NCBI GenBank assembly: GCA_017618135.1
Contig: JAFZUV010000011.1
Location: 124,001-188,000 of the forward strand
Direction of reading: 5' to 3'
Length of the DNA stretch: 64,000 nt
From: Clostridia bacterium
Lineage (GTDB): Bacteria > Bacillota > Clostridia > Oscillospirales > Acutalibacteraceae
The translations under genes were made by a program, and so were the position numbers. Below, piece by piece: positions 7,152-14,978 of the stretch. How positions within the stretch are numbered: the stretch's first letter is position 1; the number at the start of each line of letters is the position of its first letter. Below the pieces are notes generated by a model. The model was not told the DNA's origin, did not search any database, and saw only the letters and a program-made list of their open reading frames with translations.

Positions 7152-8234
7152 TTAATCAAAATAACCTTTGGCGCACAGAAGCTCAGCAAGCAACACTCCG
7201 CCGCCTGCGGCGCCGCGAAGGGTATTATGGGAAAGGCAAACAAACTTATAGTCATATTGGCTATCTTCGCGCAACCTGCCGATGCTTATTGCCATACCGC
7301 CTTCAAGATTGCGGTTAAGCTTGGTTTGGGGCATATTATCCTCTTCAAAATAATTAAGGAATTGCTTGGGCGCGTGAGGAAGATTTAGTTTTTGTGGTAC
7401 GCCTGAAAAGCTTTTCCAGATATCCAAAATCTGTTTCTTTGGCGGCTTATTCTTAAATGATACAAAGACAGCCGCCATATGACCGTCTGATACAGGAACC
7501 CTGAGGCACTGCGCTGTAAATTTAGGCTCATTAGCCGGAACTATACGGTCACCGTCGATTTTACCCCAAATTTTTAATGGCTCACGCTCACTTTTCTCCT
7601 CTTCGCCTCCTATGAAGGGAATAACATTGTCAAGTATTTCAGGCCAGCGCTCAAAGGTTTTTCCGGCACCTGAAATTGCCTGATAGGTACAAACAAGACA
7701 TTTATCCACACCGTATTTTTTATCCAATGGGAAAAGTGCGGGAACATAGCTTTGAAGTGAGCAGTTGGATTTCACGGCTATAAAGCCGCGTTTTGTGCCC
7801 AGCCTTTTACGCTGCGCAGGTATTATATCTGTATGCTCGGGGTTAAGCTCCGGTATAATCATAGGAACATCAGGTGTAAAGCGGTTTGCGCTGTTATTAG
7901 AAACCACAGGGCATTCATGTTTTGCGTAATTCTCTTCAAGAGCTAATATATCGGGCTTTTTCATATCTACAGCACAAAATACGAAATCAACACGCGCGCA
8001 GATTGTATCAATATCAGCCGTCGCGTCCATAACGGTAATGCTTTCAAGATTTTTCGGTATGGGATCACTCATAGCCCAGCGGGATTCGACCGCTTCTTTA
8101 TAGGTTTTACCGGCGCTTCTCGCGCTTGCAGCGAGAGCGGTCACATTAAACCAAGGGTGTTTGGATAGTAGCAGGGCAAACCGTTGACCCACCATACCGG
8201 TAGCCCCTATTATTCCTACATTGTAAGTTTTCAT
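7152..8234 (-). CDS. asd: Aspartate-semialdehyde dehydrogenase
   Basis: A 360-residue Asd making aspartate semialdehyde from aspartyl phosphate. The NADP loop GATGMVGQRF is at residues 8-17, the active-site Cys is in KSNCSLQS, and QAISGAGK holds the conserved Gln. Length and the SNCS/QAISGAG pattern place it with the archaeal/fungal-like Asd class common in Clostridia rather than the E. coli class. The start at 8234 is favoured over 8312 because GGAGG precedes it and the protein then begins MKTYNVGIIGATG. It is the first gene of the lysine operon, with a consensus promoter upstream. Confidence 0.95.
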   Translation of the reverse strand: MKTYNVGIIGATGMVGQRFALLLSKHPWFNVTALAASARSAGKTYKEAVESRWAMSDPIPKNLESITVMDATADIDTICARVDFVFCAVDMKKPDILALEENYAKHECPVVSNNSANRFTPDVPMIIPELNPEHTDIIPAQRKRLGTKRGFIAVKSNCSLQSYVPALFPLDKKYGVDKCLVCTYQAISGAGKTFERWPEILDNVIPFIGGEEEKSEREPLKIWGKIDGDRIVPANEPKFTAQCLRVPVSDGHMAAVFVSFKNKPPKKQILDIWKSFSGVPQKLNLPHAPKQFLNYFEEDNMPQTKLNRNLEGGMAISIGRLREDSQYDYKFVCLSHNTLRGAAGGGVLLAELLCAKGYFD

Positions 8235-8302
8235 AAACTGCCTCCAGGAAAGAAAAATAAATGTTGCTATATATCGTTGTTTGCAATATAATATCCTTAT
8301 AA

Positions 8303-8331
8303 ATAATATCATTGTATATTTGTTTTGTCAA
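8303..8331 (-). promoter_or_regulatory. asd-dapA-dapB promoter
   Basis: On the minus strand TTGACA (8326-8331) and TATTAT (8303-8308) are spaced by exactly 17 bases. The transcript leader is only about 60 nt, too short for a lysine riboswitch or T-box. Confidence 0.8.
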
Positions 8332-8391
8332 ACTATTTTATGCCGGCAAAACAGCATATATAACATTTTTTAAGGAATAGTAAGTGCAGTA

Positions 8392-9420
8392 ATGAAAAAA
8401 AGCGATTTTTATTATGATTTGCCCGAGGAGTTGATAGCTCAAACTCCTCTTTATCCTCGTGATAGTTCAAGGCTTTTGGTGTTGTCAAAAGCCACCGGTG
8501 AAGTTGAGCACAGGCATTTTTACGATATTACCGATTATTTAAATGCGGGTGATTGTTTGGTGCTCAATGATACGCGCGTCTTACCGGCGCGTATTTACGG
8601 AACGGCTAAGGATACGGGTGCGGTGGTTGAGTTCGTGCTTCTTAAGCAGAGGAGTATGCTTACTTGGGAAGCGCTTGCGGGTCCCGGCAAGAAAGCTAAA
8701 ATCGGAAGGGAGTTTATTTTTTCAGATAGGCTTTCAGCGATAGTGGTCGATGTTTTGGATGACGGTAACCGTATAATATCTTTTGATTGCAAGGGCGAGT
8801 TTTTTTCAGTGCTTGATGAAGTAGGGCAGATGCCTTTGCCGCCTTATATAAAAGAGAAGCTGACTGACAAAGAACGGTATCAAACAGTTTATTCGCGCGA
8901 ATTAGGTTCTGCGGCGGCTCCCACGGCGGGGCTTCATTTCACCCCTGAAATAATTGAAAAGATTAAAAATATGGGTGTTAAGATTGCATATGTAACATTA
9001 CATGTGGGACTTGGTACATTCAGACCTGTTAAGGTTGAGGAGATAACCGAGCATAAAATGCATACTGAGCATTATTCTGTGAGCAAAGAGGCGGCAGGGA
9101 TTATAAATGATACTAAAACAAACGGCGGCAGGGTAATATGTGTGGGTACTACAAGCTGCCGCACGGTTGAAAGCGTGATGCATAAACACGGTAGAATTTG
9201 CGAATGCTCCGATGATACCGGCATTTTTATATACCCGGGATATCAGTTCAAATGTACGGATGCGCTGATTACCAATTTTCATTTGCCGGAAAGCACTTTG
9301 ATAATGCTGGTTTCAGCCTTTGCCGGGTATGAAAATACAATGAACGCATATAAAATTGCCGTAGAACAAAAATATAGGTTTTTCAGCTTCGGAGACGCGA
9401 TGTTTATATATGGAGAATAA
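8392..9420 (+). CDS. queA: tRNA preQ1(34) S-adenosylmethionine ribosyltransferase-isomerase
   Basis: A 342-residue QueA, which transfers and isomerises the ribosyl group of SAM onto preQ1 in tRNA to give epoxyqueuosine. The N-terminus [19 protein letters not shown], the DTRVLPAR stretch, the TAGLHFT motif and the C-terminal [11 protein letters not shown] are all family hallmarks. Length is standard. tgt starts 5 bases after its stop, so the two queuosine genes are coupled, with yajC close behind, the common queA-tgt-yajC order. The Shine-Dalgarno is weak (AAGGAATAGTAAG). Confidence 0.97.
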   Translation: MKKSDFYYDLPEELIAQTPLYPRDSSRLLVLSKATGEVEHRHFYDITDYLNAGDCLVLNDTRVLPARIYGTAKDTGAVVEFVLLKQRSMLTWEALAGPGKKAKIGREFIFSDRLSAIVVDVLDDGNRIISFDCKGEFFSVLDEVGQMPLPPYIKEKLTDKERYQTVYSRELGSAAAPTAGLHFTPEIIEKIKNMGVKIAYVTLHVGLGTFRPVKVEEITEHKMHTEHYSVSKEAAGIINDTKTNGGRVICVGTTSCRTVESVMHKHGRICECSDDTGIFIYPGYQFKCTDALITNFHLPESTLIMLVSAFAGYENTMNAYKIAVEQKYRFFSFGDAMFIYGE

Positions 9421-9425
9421 ATAGT

Positions 9426-10556
9426 ATGTTTAAATTGATTAAAACAGAAAATAATGCGCGCAGGGGTGAATTCTATACTAACAGAGGTCTTGTGCAAACT
9501 CCGGCATTTATGAATGTAGCCACGGCAGGAGCTATTAAGGGCGGAGTATCGGCAAAAGATCTTAAAGATGTTGGATGTCAAATAATGCTTTCAAATACAT
9601 ATCATCTGCATATTCGTCCGGGAGATGAAAAGGTTAAAGAATGTGGCGGACTTCATAAGTTTACTACTTGGGATGGTCCTATTCTCACCGATAGCGGAGG
9701 TTTTCAGGTGTTTTCACTGGCTTCGCTTCGTAACATCACAGAAGAAGGCGTAATATTTGCAAGTCACATTGACGGTAAGCGTATATTTATGGGTCCTGAG
9801 GAGAGTATGACGATACAGTCTAATTTAGGTTCCACTATTGCTATGGCTTTTGATGAGTGCGTGGAAAATCCGGCGGAGTATTCGTATGCAAGGGAGTCTT
9901 GTATGAGAACTACAAGGTGGCTTGAACGCTGTAAAGCTAAGATGACTGAACTTAATTTGCTTGAAACAACCGTAAATAGGGAGCAAATGCTTTTCGGCAT
10001 AAATCAAGGCTGTACATATAACGATTTGAGAATTGAGCATATGAAACAGATAGCTGATTTAGACCTTGACGGATATGCCATAGGAGGCCTTGCCGTCGGT
10101 GAGCCTACAGAAGTTATGTATGATGTTATTGAGCATGTTGAACCGTTTATGCCAAATGATAAAATCAGATATCTTATGGGTGTGGGCACTCCGGTCAATA
10201 TACTTAATGCTGTCGATCGCGGTGTGGATTTGTTTGATTGCGTAATGCCAAGCCGTAACGCGCGCCACGGGCATTTGTTCACCTCCCGAGGCATTATGAA
10301 TATAAACAATAACAAGTATGATACGGATATGGCGCCGATTGATGACCGGTGTGGCTGTCCTGCGTGTCAAAGATACTCCCGCGCATATATAAGACATTTG
10401 CTTAAAGCAGGGGAAATGTTAGGAGCCAGGCTTTTGGTGCTTCACAATCTTTGGTTTTACAATAATCTAATGGCGGCTATAAGAAAAGCACTTGATGAAG
10501 ATTGCTTTTATCAGTTTAAAAGGGATCAGGAACAAATACTCGGAAAAAGAATATAA
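9426..10556 (+). CDS. tgt: tRNA-guanine(34) transglycosylase
   Basis: A 376-residue bacterial Tgt that exchanges guanine 34 for preQ1 in GUN anticodons. Motifs: DSGGFQVFSL near residues 89-98 with the catalytic Asp, GINQG and GGLAVGEP in the substrate pocket, DCVMPSRNARHG, and the zinc site CGCPACQ continued by LLVLHN near the C-terminus. The GGAGAATAA ribosome-binding site overlaps the end of queA. It acts directly before QueA in the pathway. Confidence 0.97.
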   Translation: MFKLIKTENNARRGEFYTNRGLVQTPAFMNVATAGAIKGGVSAKDLKDVGCQIMLSNTYHLHIRPGDEKVKECGGLHKFTTWDGPILTDSGGFQVFSLASLRNITEEGVIFASHIDGKRIFMGPEESMTIQSNLGSTIAMAFDECVENPAEYSYARESCMRTTRWLERCKAKMTELNLLETTVNREQMLFGINQGCTYNDLRIEHMKQIADLDLDGYAIGGLAVGEPTEVMYDVIEHVEPFMPNDKIRYLMGVGTPVNILNAVDRGVDLFDCVMPSRNARHGHLFTSRGIMNINNNKYDTDMAPIDDRCGCPACQRYSRAYIRHLLKAGEMLGARLLVLHNLWFYNNLMAAIRKALDEDCFYQFKRDQEQILGKRI

Positions 10557-10562
10557 TTTTTC

Positions 10563-10591
10563 TTGCATTTGTTTATGCAGTATTGTATAAT
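10563..10591 (+). promoter_or_regulatory. yajC promoter
   Basis: TTGCAT (10563-10568) and TATAAT (10586-10591) are spaced by 17 bases, giving yajC its own promoter downstream of tgt. Confidence 0.65.
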
Positions 10592-10619
10592 CACCTTATA
10601 GTATTTTGGAGGTAAAAAG

Positions 10620-10961
10620 ATGAATATCAGTTTTTTAACACTTACAGCTAAAACGAGCCAGTCACAGACCGGCGGCGGTTCTATTATCGTTATGGTCGGT
10701 TGGATAGCCGTTATGCTTGTTGCTATGTATTTTCTTATGATTCGTCCTCAACGCAAAAAGCAGAAGGAAGAAAAGCAGATGCGCGAAAATTTACAGGTGG
10801 GCGATGAAGTGGTAACCATAGGCGGCATATACGGCAGGGTTATTTCACTTAAAGAGGACAGTATGGTTATTGAGTCTAAAAGCGACCATAGCAAGCTAAC
10901 GGTTGCCCGTTGGGCGCTTCAGCAGAATCTTACCGTTCATGATGATGTACCCAAAAAATAA
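10620..10961 (+). CDS. yajC: Preprotein translocase accessory subunit YajC
   Basis: A 113-residue inner-membrane protein: a single transmembrane helix (about residues 20-39, IIVMVGWIAVMLVAMYFLMI), the RPQRKKQKE basic motif, then a cytosolic beta domain (VGDEVVTIGGIYGRV). YajC associates with SecDF and the Sec translocon. GGAGG precedes the ATG by 7 bases. Its position after queA-tgt is conserved across bacteria. Confidence 0.95.
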   Translation: MNISFLTLTAKTSQSQTGGGSIIVMVGWIAVMLVAMYFLMIRPQRKKQKEEKQMRENLQVGDEVVTIGGIYGRVISLKEDSMVIESKSDHSKLTVARWALQQNLTVHDDVPKK

Positions 10962-10982
10962 CATATTAATAAGTAATATTTT

Positions 10983-11019
10983 CCCCTCCGGTAGCGTAAT
11001 TTCTATCGGAGGGGTTTTT
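10983..11019 (+). terminator. Terminator-like hairpin whose 3' arm is the next gene's Shine-Dalgarno
   Basis: CCCCTCCGGTAG (10983-10994) pairs with CTATCGGAGGGG (11003-11014), 12 bp including one G-T, then TTTTT, then the ATG at 11020. The hairpin looks like the yajC terminator, yet GGAGGGG in its 3' arm is the ribosome-binding site of the following membrane-protein gene. Confidence 0.75.
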
Positions 11020-11424
11020 ATGTTCAATAATGCTTCAAAGTTGAACTCATCGAAAGTTGTTTTGTTTTTGATTGGTGCTTTAATAGGTGTAGCGGTAACA
11101 CTCTTTTTTATGTGTATATTTGCGGCAATTATTCTGCTTGTCGGGTTAGACCGCGGATACAGTATTCCTTTTTCAACCGTCAGTCTGTCTCTCGGTAGCT
11201 TTGCCGCGGCATATTTTATATCCCGCAGATGTGAAAAAAACGGTTATCTCATAGGAACGTTAGTTGGCATAATATCCTTTGCGGCGGTAACGGTCATTTC
11301 GCTTATTGTTACAAAAAACGGTCTTAGTATAAATACGCTTTTCCACTTTATAATAATTGTTTTAGCGTCTGCAATAGGTGGTATTCTCGGTTTAAATCGC
11401 AGTAAAAGCAGTAAATATATATAA
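11020..11424 (+). CDS. TIGR04086/YrzE-type small membrane protein
   Basis: A 134-residue integral membrane protein with four predicted helices (about residues 13-38, 46-62, 73-95 and 103-124) separated by short loops. It matches the Firmicutes TIGR04086 family, typically found beside yajC, and has no known function. ATG 11020 is chosen because GGAGGGG is 6 bases upstream; the longer open frame from 10903 would overlap yajC. The start region is enclosed by a terminator-like hairpin, so translation or readthrough may be regulated. Confidence 0.7.
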   Translation: MFNNASKLNSSKVVLFLIGALIGVAVTLFFMCIFAAIILLVGLDRGYSIPFSTVSLSLGSFAAAYFISRRCEKNGYLIGTLVGIISFAAVTVISLIVTKNGLSINTLFHFIIIVLASAIGGILGLNRSKSSKYI

Positions 11425-11482
11425 GCAATTTTAATGAATTAAAACTGCTTTTTTGGCATAAAATAGCCGAAGGAGGGTTATT

Positions 11483-11962
11483 ATGATAGTTAGATTTAAT
11501 CTTAAACGGCTGATTATTAGTTTGCTTATACCGCTTGCGGTAGGTGGGCTTTCTGCGTTTATCACCAGAGGGGATATGAATGTTTATAAAACTTTAGAGC
11601 GCCCGCCTTTTTCGCCTCCGGGCGTTGTATTTCCCATAGTCTGGACTGTACTCTATATTCTTATGGGAATTTCGCTATACCTTATTTGGAATAATCAGGA
11701 CCGATATGTCAATAAAACAATGGCATATACACTTTTTGGCTTTCAGTTGTTTCTGAACTTTATATGGTCACCGGTATTCTTTTCGTCAAGACAGTTTTTA
11801 CTGGCGTTTATTATCTTGATGATTCTTTGGATTGCCGTGTTATTAATGATCATCATGTTTTATAAAATTAACAAACCGGCGGCGCTACTTCAAATACCAT
11901 ATCTCATATGGATTACGATTGCCGGGTATCTGAATATAGGAATATATTTGCTGAATAAATAG
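11483..11962 (+). CDS. tspO: TspO/MBR family membrane protein
   Basis: A 159-residue five-helix membrane protein of the tryptophan-rich sensory protein/peripheral benzodiazepine receptor family, which binds porphyrins and related ligands. Signatures are LERPPFSPPGVVFPIVWT near residues 38-55 and the NFIWSPVFF segment near 92-100. GAAGGAGGG precedes the ATG. It is a single gene bounded downstream by a terminator shared with mscL. The physiological role in anaerobes is not established. Confidence 0.93.
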   Translation: MIVRFNLKRLIISLLIPLAVGGLSAFITRGDMNVYKTLERPPFSPPGVVFPIVWTVLYILMGISLYLIWNNQDRYVNKTMAYTLFGFQLFLNFIWSPVFFSSRQFLLAFIILMILWIAVLLMIIMFYKINKPAALLQIPYLIWITIAGYLNIGIYLLNK

Positions 11963-11977
11963 ATTTTTGCATTAAAA

Positions 11978-12002
11978 AGCCGCTCAAAAGAGCGGCTCAA
12001 TT
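11978..12002. terminator. Bidirectional terminator between tspO and mscL
   Basis: AGCCGCTC/GAGCGGCT (11978-11985 and 11990-11997) with an AAAA loop, preceded by an A-run and followed by CAATTTTTT, so usable in both directions. Confidence 0.8.
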
Positions 12003-12004
12003 TT

Positions 12005-12469
12005 TTATTCTTCTGTTTCTGTATCTTCGATTTCAGAAGTGCAGTGAGGACAACGCGTAGCGTCTATTGCAATTTCGCTCTTACAGTAAGGGCAGGTCTT
12101 GGTGGTTGCAGCTTCTTCCTCTTCTTCAGTTTTTTTACCGATGCTCACAAGCTTATTCACAGCCTTAATCATAACAAAAAGCACAAGTGCAATTATAAGG
12201 AAGTTGATTACAGCTGTTATAAAATCGCCGTATGTAATTGAAAGTTTTGCCACCGCTTCAGCATCAAGCCCCGAATAGTCAACCCAAGGAAGTTTTATTG
12301 CACCGCCGATTTTTGCGCCTCCGATGCTATTGATAAGCGGATTTATAAAGCTTGTTGTTAGCGCAGTAACGATTGCGCCGAACGCACTGCCGATGATAAC
12401 GCCTATCGCCATATCCATTACATTACCTTTAAGAGCAAATTTTTTAAACTCTTCAAAAAACTTTTTCAT
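12005..12469 (-). CDS. mscL: Large-conductance mechanosensitive channel with C-terminal zinc ribbon
   Basis: A 154-residue MscL, which opens under membrane tension to release solutes during osmotic downshock. The N-terminal helix MKKFFEEFKKFALKGNV, TM1 (VMDMAIGVIIGSAFGAIV) and TM2 (about 86-107) are intact. After the charged linker an added zinc ribbon has two CxxC pairs (C126/C129 and C140/C143) in place of the plain helical bundle end. The start at 12469 follows GGAGG; the upstream 12529 start overlaps the promoter. Confidence 0.93.
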   Translation of the reverse strand: MKKFFEEFKKFALKGNVMDMAIGVIIGSAFGAIVTALTTSFINPLINSIGGAKIGGAIKLPWVDYSGLDAEAVAKLSITYGDFITAVINFLIIALVLFVMIKAVNKLVSIGKKTEEEEEAATTKTCPYCKSEIAIDATRCPHCTSEIEDTETEE

Positions 12470-12497
12470 TTTTTTGCCTCCCAATTCGTTTTTCTTT

Positions 12498-12525
12498 ATT
12501 ATACTACATATTTTCGCTATTTCAA
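12498..12525 (-). promoter_or_regulatory. mscL promoter
   Basis: Minus-strand TTGAAA (12520-12525) and TATAAT (12498-12503) with a 16-base spacer, ahead of the mscL ribosome-binding site. Confidence 0.6.
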
Positions 12526-12653
12526 ACATTTTATTTTACAGCTTTACGGTTTAAGCATTTAAAATTATAACCAAAATTTAAAATATTTGTCAATAAATGT
12601 AATTTATTTTGCGATTCTGGCGAAAAAATATCCAAAAAATATAGATTTTACTA

Positions 12654-12682
12654 TTGAAATTTGGTGAACGGTATGGTAATAT
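12654..12682 (+). promoter_or_regulatory. spo0A vegetative-type promoter
   Basis: TTGAAA (12654-12659) and TAATAT (12677-12682) are 17 bases apart. No clear Spo0A box (TGTCGAA) or SigH promoter was found next to it. Confidence 0.55.
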
Positions 12683-12713
12683 ATGGATACAAAAAATATT
12701 TGGAGGTAAAAAA

Positions 12714-13493
12714 ATGGAAAAGAAATTAAAAGTAATTGTTGCAGATGATTCTGCGGATTTAGGTCAAAGCTGCGAGAGAACGCTTAAAAGTTATGGTATT
12801 GATGTAACTCTCTGCAAAAAGGATGGTCTTAAGGTGATTGAAGCGATAAAGCTCAATAAGCCGGATGTTATTTTGGCGGATGTGTTTATGCCCAACACCG
12901 ATATTTTAGGCGTGCTTTCGGAAATCAATAAAATGGATGTAAAGGACAGACCGCTTGTAATGGCAATGTCCAGCTTTGATAACGGCAGGCTTGAAAAAGA
13001 AATGCTGGACGGCGGAGCTTCATACTACTTTCTCAAGCCATTTGATGTTAACACTATGGCACAGCGTATAATCAAGCTTTCCGGCTGGAAAAACGAAATA
13101 TCGCCGGTGGTGGTCAAGGATAATGTACTTACCGATTCCGGACTTGAGCTCATGGTGACCGAGATAATCCACCAAATTGGTGTTCCCGCGCATATAAAGG
13201 GATATCATTATCTGCGTGAGGCAATAATAATGTCGGTAAAAAATAATGACATAATAAATTCTGTCACTAAGCTTTTGTATCCCGCAATTGCTAAGAAGTA
13301 CAACACCACATCATCGCGCGTAGAACGCGCCATTCGCCATGCGATTGAGGTCGCTTGGGACAGGGGAGATTTAGATGTTCTTAACTCATATTTCGGATAT
13401 ACAGTTCAGAACGACCGCGGCAAGCCGACAAACAGTGAATTTATTGCAATGATAAGTGACAGACTCAGACTCCGTCTTAAAAGTGCTTCTTGA
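12714..13493 (+). CDS. spo0A: Sporulation master regulator Spo0A
   Basis: A 259-residue response regulator that commits the cell to sporulation. The receiver domain (about residues 5-125) has the acidic pair D11/D12, phosphoacceptor D56 in ILADVFMP, and the late Lys in FLKPF. The C-terminal Spo0A DNA-binding domain (about 145-259) includes [19 protein letters not shown] and the recognition region [21 protein letters not shown] before 12714 fixes the start. It is encoded alone here, without the spoIVB neighbour usual in Bacillus and many Clostridia. Confidence 0.97.
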   Translation: MEKKLKVIVADDSADLGQSCERTLKSYGIDVTLCKKDGLKVIEAIKLNKPDVILADVFMPNTDILGVLSEINKMDVKDRPLVMAMSSFDNGRLEKEMLDGGASYYFLKPFDVNTMAQRIIKLSGWKNEISPVVVKDNVLTDSGLELMVTEIIHQIGVPAHIKGYHYLREAIIMSVKNNDIINSVTKLLYPAIAKKYNTTSSRVERAIRHAIEVAWDRGDLDVLNSYFGYTVQNDRGKPTNSEFIAMISDRLRLRLKSAS

Positions 13494-13519
13494 ACACTTT
13501 GCTAAAATTCTTTAATTCA

Positions 13520-13690
13520 GCGGGCGAATACCTTTCGCCCGCATGATCATATGCGTTGAATTGCTACGGTTTATCCCATTCGGTGAAATTAAATCCGTCC
13601 TCAATCCGAGCAAAGCGAGGATTTCACCATGAAACGATTTTACCCACTGAAGGTGGATTTCACCCGTCCGCAAGGACGGATTCAGTTGAA
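13520..13690. repeat. Array of short palindromes joined by ATTTCA/ATTCA (array 1)
   Basis: Downstream of spo0A are successive short hairpins: GCGGGCG/CGCCCGC (13520-13542, possibly the spo0A terminator), a large GGTGAAAT...ATTTCACC stem, CCCAC...GGTGG and CCGTCC/GGACGG. Hairpins end with or are joined by ATTTCA or ATTCA. No coding sequence is supported here. Confidence 0.6.
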
Positions 13691-13693
13691 AAA

Positions 13694-13727
13694 AATAAGT
13701 AATTTGTCAGAGGACAAATTACTTATT
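13694..13727 (-). terminator. Terminator downstream of tRNA-Val
   Basis: AATAAGTAATTTGTC (13694-13708) and GACAAATTACTTATT (13713-13727) form a perfect 15-bp stem around AGAG, immediately 3' of tRNA-Val. Confidence 0.75.
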
Positions 13728-13731
13728 TTTT

Positions 13732-13808
13732 TGGTGGGGACGGTTGGGTTCGAACCAATGACCTCATGCATGTCAAGCATGCGCTCTAACCGGCTGAGCT
13801 ACGCCCCC
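13732..13808 (-). tRNA. tRNA-Val (anticodon GAC)
   Basis: GGGGGCG/CGTCCCC acceptor stem, discriminator A and encoded CCA. The anticodon stem CATGC/GCATG encloses TTGACAT, giving anticodon GAC (codon GTC). The TTCGAAC T-loop is present. Confidence 0.93.
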
Positions 13809-13835
13809 GTATATAATCATTTTAACATATCCAAA

Positions 13836-13915
13836 ATACGCCGCAGGCGTATATCATCGCACGAAGTGCGATATCATACCTAAGGTGTATCACCCGTTCC
13901 GCCGGGAACGGATAT
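13836..13915. repeat. Array of short palindromes joined by TATCA (array 2)
   Basis: Four different palindromes follow one another: 13836-13852 (ATACGCC/GGCGTAT), 13856-13872 (ATCGCAC/GTGCGAT), 13876-13890 (ATACC/GGTGTAT, imperfect) and 13894-13911 (CCGTTCC/GGAACGG). Each is followed by TATCA. The array lies between tRNA-Val and the hairpin next to tRNA-Ala. Confidence 0.65.
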
Positions 13916-13921
13916 CACTGT

Positions 13922-13949
13922 AAAAAGCACTGCTCACGCAGTGCTTTTT
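13922..13949 (-). terminator. Hairpin downstream of tRNA-Ala
   Basis: AAAAAGCACTGC (13922-13933) and GCAGTGCTTTTT (13938-13949) form a perfect 12-bp stem with a TCAC loop, directly 3' of tRNA-Ala. It is a canonical terminator shape. Confidence 0.75.
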
Positions 13950-13951
13950 GC

Positions 13952-14027
13952 TGGTGGAGACGAAGAGGATCGAACTCTCGACCTTACGGATGCGAACCGT
14001 ACGCTCTCCCAGCTGAGCTACGCCCCC
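13952..14027 (-). tRNA. tRNA-Ala (anticodon CGC)
   Basis: The acceptor stem GGGGGCG/CGTCTCC contains the G3-U70 pair that defines alanine tRNAs. Anticodon stem TACGG/CCGTA around TTCGCAT gives CGC (codon GCG). An encoded CCA is present. Confidence 0.93.
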
Positions 14028-14040
14028 GAACATATACAAT

Positions 14041-14069
14041 ATTCTAACCCTTAATATTCTTTTTGTCAA
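14041..14069 (-). promoter_or_regulatory. tRNA-Ala/tRNA-Val promoter
   Basis: Minus-strand TTGACA (14064-14069) and TAGAAT (14041-14046) are spaced by 17 bases, just upstream of tRNA-Ala. Confidence 0.75.
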
Positions 14070-14110
14070 GAGTAATAAATGTTTTTCTGAAAAAATAGTT
14101 ATATTTTGAA

Positions 14111-14161
14111 AACCCTTGGGGCAACCAAAAGCGACAAACACTTTTAGACAGCCCAAGGGTT
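14111..14161 (-). terminator. Terminator after the DUF378 gene
   Basis: AACCCTTGGG (14111-14120) pairs with CCCAAGGGTT (14152-14161) around a loop with a minor AAAAG/CTTTT stem; the minus strand continues TTTTCAAAAT. Confidence 0.6.
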
Positions 14162-14201
14162 CAATTCTGCTTTAAGCTATGCGGGTGCTATTTTGCACAT
14201 C

Positions 14202-14414
14202 TTAATCGGTTAAAGCAACATGCTCGTGATCCGGTCTGAAGAGCAGCGATACGCACCAGATACCGGCGAGAGCAATTACAGTATATACTATTCTGCTGAG
14301 TATTTCGCCGCTGCCGCCGAAAAGCCATGCTACGAGGTCAAAGCTGAAAAGACCAACGAGACCCCAGTTAAGACATCCTATGATTGCAAGTACCAAACAA
14401 ATCTTATCAAACAT
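14202..14414 (-). CDS. DUF378 family small membrane protein
   Basis: A 70-residue protein with two transmembrane helices (about residues 4-33 and 41-62). The family motif IGCLNWGLVGLFSFDLV is clear. DUF378 proteins are widespread and have no assigned function. TTTGGAGGTGAAAGT precedes the ATG. It is transcribed alone, downstream of a SASP gene on the same strand but separated from it by a terminator hairpin. Confidence 0.9.
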   Translation of the reverse strand: MFDKICLVLAIIGCLNWGLVGLFSFDLVAWLFGGSGEILSRIVYTVIALAGIWCVSLLFRPDHEHVALTD

Positions 14415-14436
14415 ACTTTCACCTCCAAATTAAAGG

Positions 14437-14470
14437 AAAGCGCCGAAAATCACTATGTTTTTCGGCGCTT
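14437..14470 (-). terminator. Terminator after the SASP gene
   Basis: AAAGCGCCGAAAA (14437-14449) and TTTTCGGCGCTTT arms flank a short ATCACTATG-type loop; the hairpin lies just 3' of the SASP stop. Confidence 0.75.
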
Positions 14471-14493
14471 TAGTAGGATTAGATCAACTAATC

Positions 14494-14673
14494 TTATTTC
14501 ATACTGTTTTCGTAAGACTCGATCATCTTTTTAACCATCTGACCGCCGATAGAACCAGCCTGCTTAGAGGTAAGATCGCCGTTGTAGCCCTGCTTAAGGT
14601 TTACGCCAACTTCATTGGCAGCCTCCATCTTAAAACGATTAAGAGCATCCTTCGCTGCTGCATTTTTAGCCAT
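14494..14673 (-). CDS. Alpha/beta-type small acid-soluble spore protein
   Basis: A 59-residue SASP, found by reading the strand because it is short. These proteins coat and protect spore DNA and are degraded at germination. The two family signatures are present: KMEAANEVGVNL (about residues 15-26), which includes the GPR protease site region, and YNGDLTSKQAGSIGGQMVKK (about 30-49). AAGGAGTG lies before the ATG. It is monocistronic, as usual, with a terminator downstream. SigG control is expected from the family but no promoter was assigned. Confidence 0.95.
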   Translation of the reverse strand: MAKNAAAKDALNRFKMEAANEVGVNLKQGYNGDLTSKQAGSIGGQMVKKMIESYENSMK

Positions 14674-14918
14674 TTCTTTTCACTCCTTACTATATTAGCA
14701 TTATCGGCGTTTGCAAATTTAGTCTATGAAAATTCGTTGAAAATATTATAGGTAAATTTTGAATGAAGAATCAAATTGATTGACAGGAGATATGATAAAA
14801 TATATAAAACAATTCTATTTAAAAGGGAAGTTGCGGAGTTGTTTGATAAAAAAATAACAAAGTGTTTGTTATAACGGCATTGGCGATTTAAAACATTGTT
14901 ATATATTTAACGATAGTG
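14674..14918. other. A/T-rich intergenic region between SASP and serC
   Basis: No gene is supported in this stretch. A plus-strand TTGACA-17-TATAAA pair around 14780-14808 resembles a promoter, but nothing recognisable follows it before the serC promoter. Confidence 0.4.
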
Positions 14919-14947
14919 TTGACATTTGATTATCCTGTGAATATAAT
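14919..14947 (+). promoter_or_regulatory. serC-serA promoter (perfect consensus)
   Basis: TTGACA (14919-14924), 17 bases, TATAAT (14942-14947). Both hexamers match consensus. The leader is about 25 nt, so no riboswitch or T-box fits. Confidence 0.9.
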
Positions 14948-14978
14948 ACTAAAGTATGAAATTTTGGAGGTAATATTT

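Noticed and set aside
8235..8391. Possible lysine riboswitch or T-box before asd
   Set aside because: The consensus promoter leaves a leader of only about 60 nt and no conserved riboswitch or T-box sequence is visible.
13629..13883. 84-residue plus-strand open frame
   Set aside because: It runs over the palindrome array, a terminator and antisense tRNA-Val; no coding signal.
13520..13915. CRISPR-like array
   Set aside because: The repeating part is only a pentamer and the variable parts are palindromes of different lengths; there is no constant direct repeat or cas gene.
14752..14978. Possible serine T-box leader before serC
   Set aside because: The perfect promoter at 14919-14947 gives a leader of about 25 nt, and no T-box motif (TGGNACCGCG) is present.
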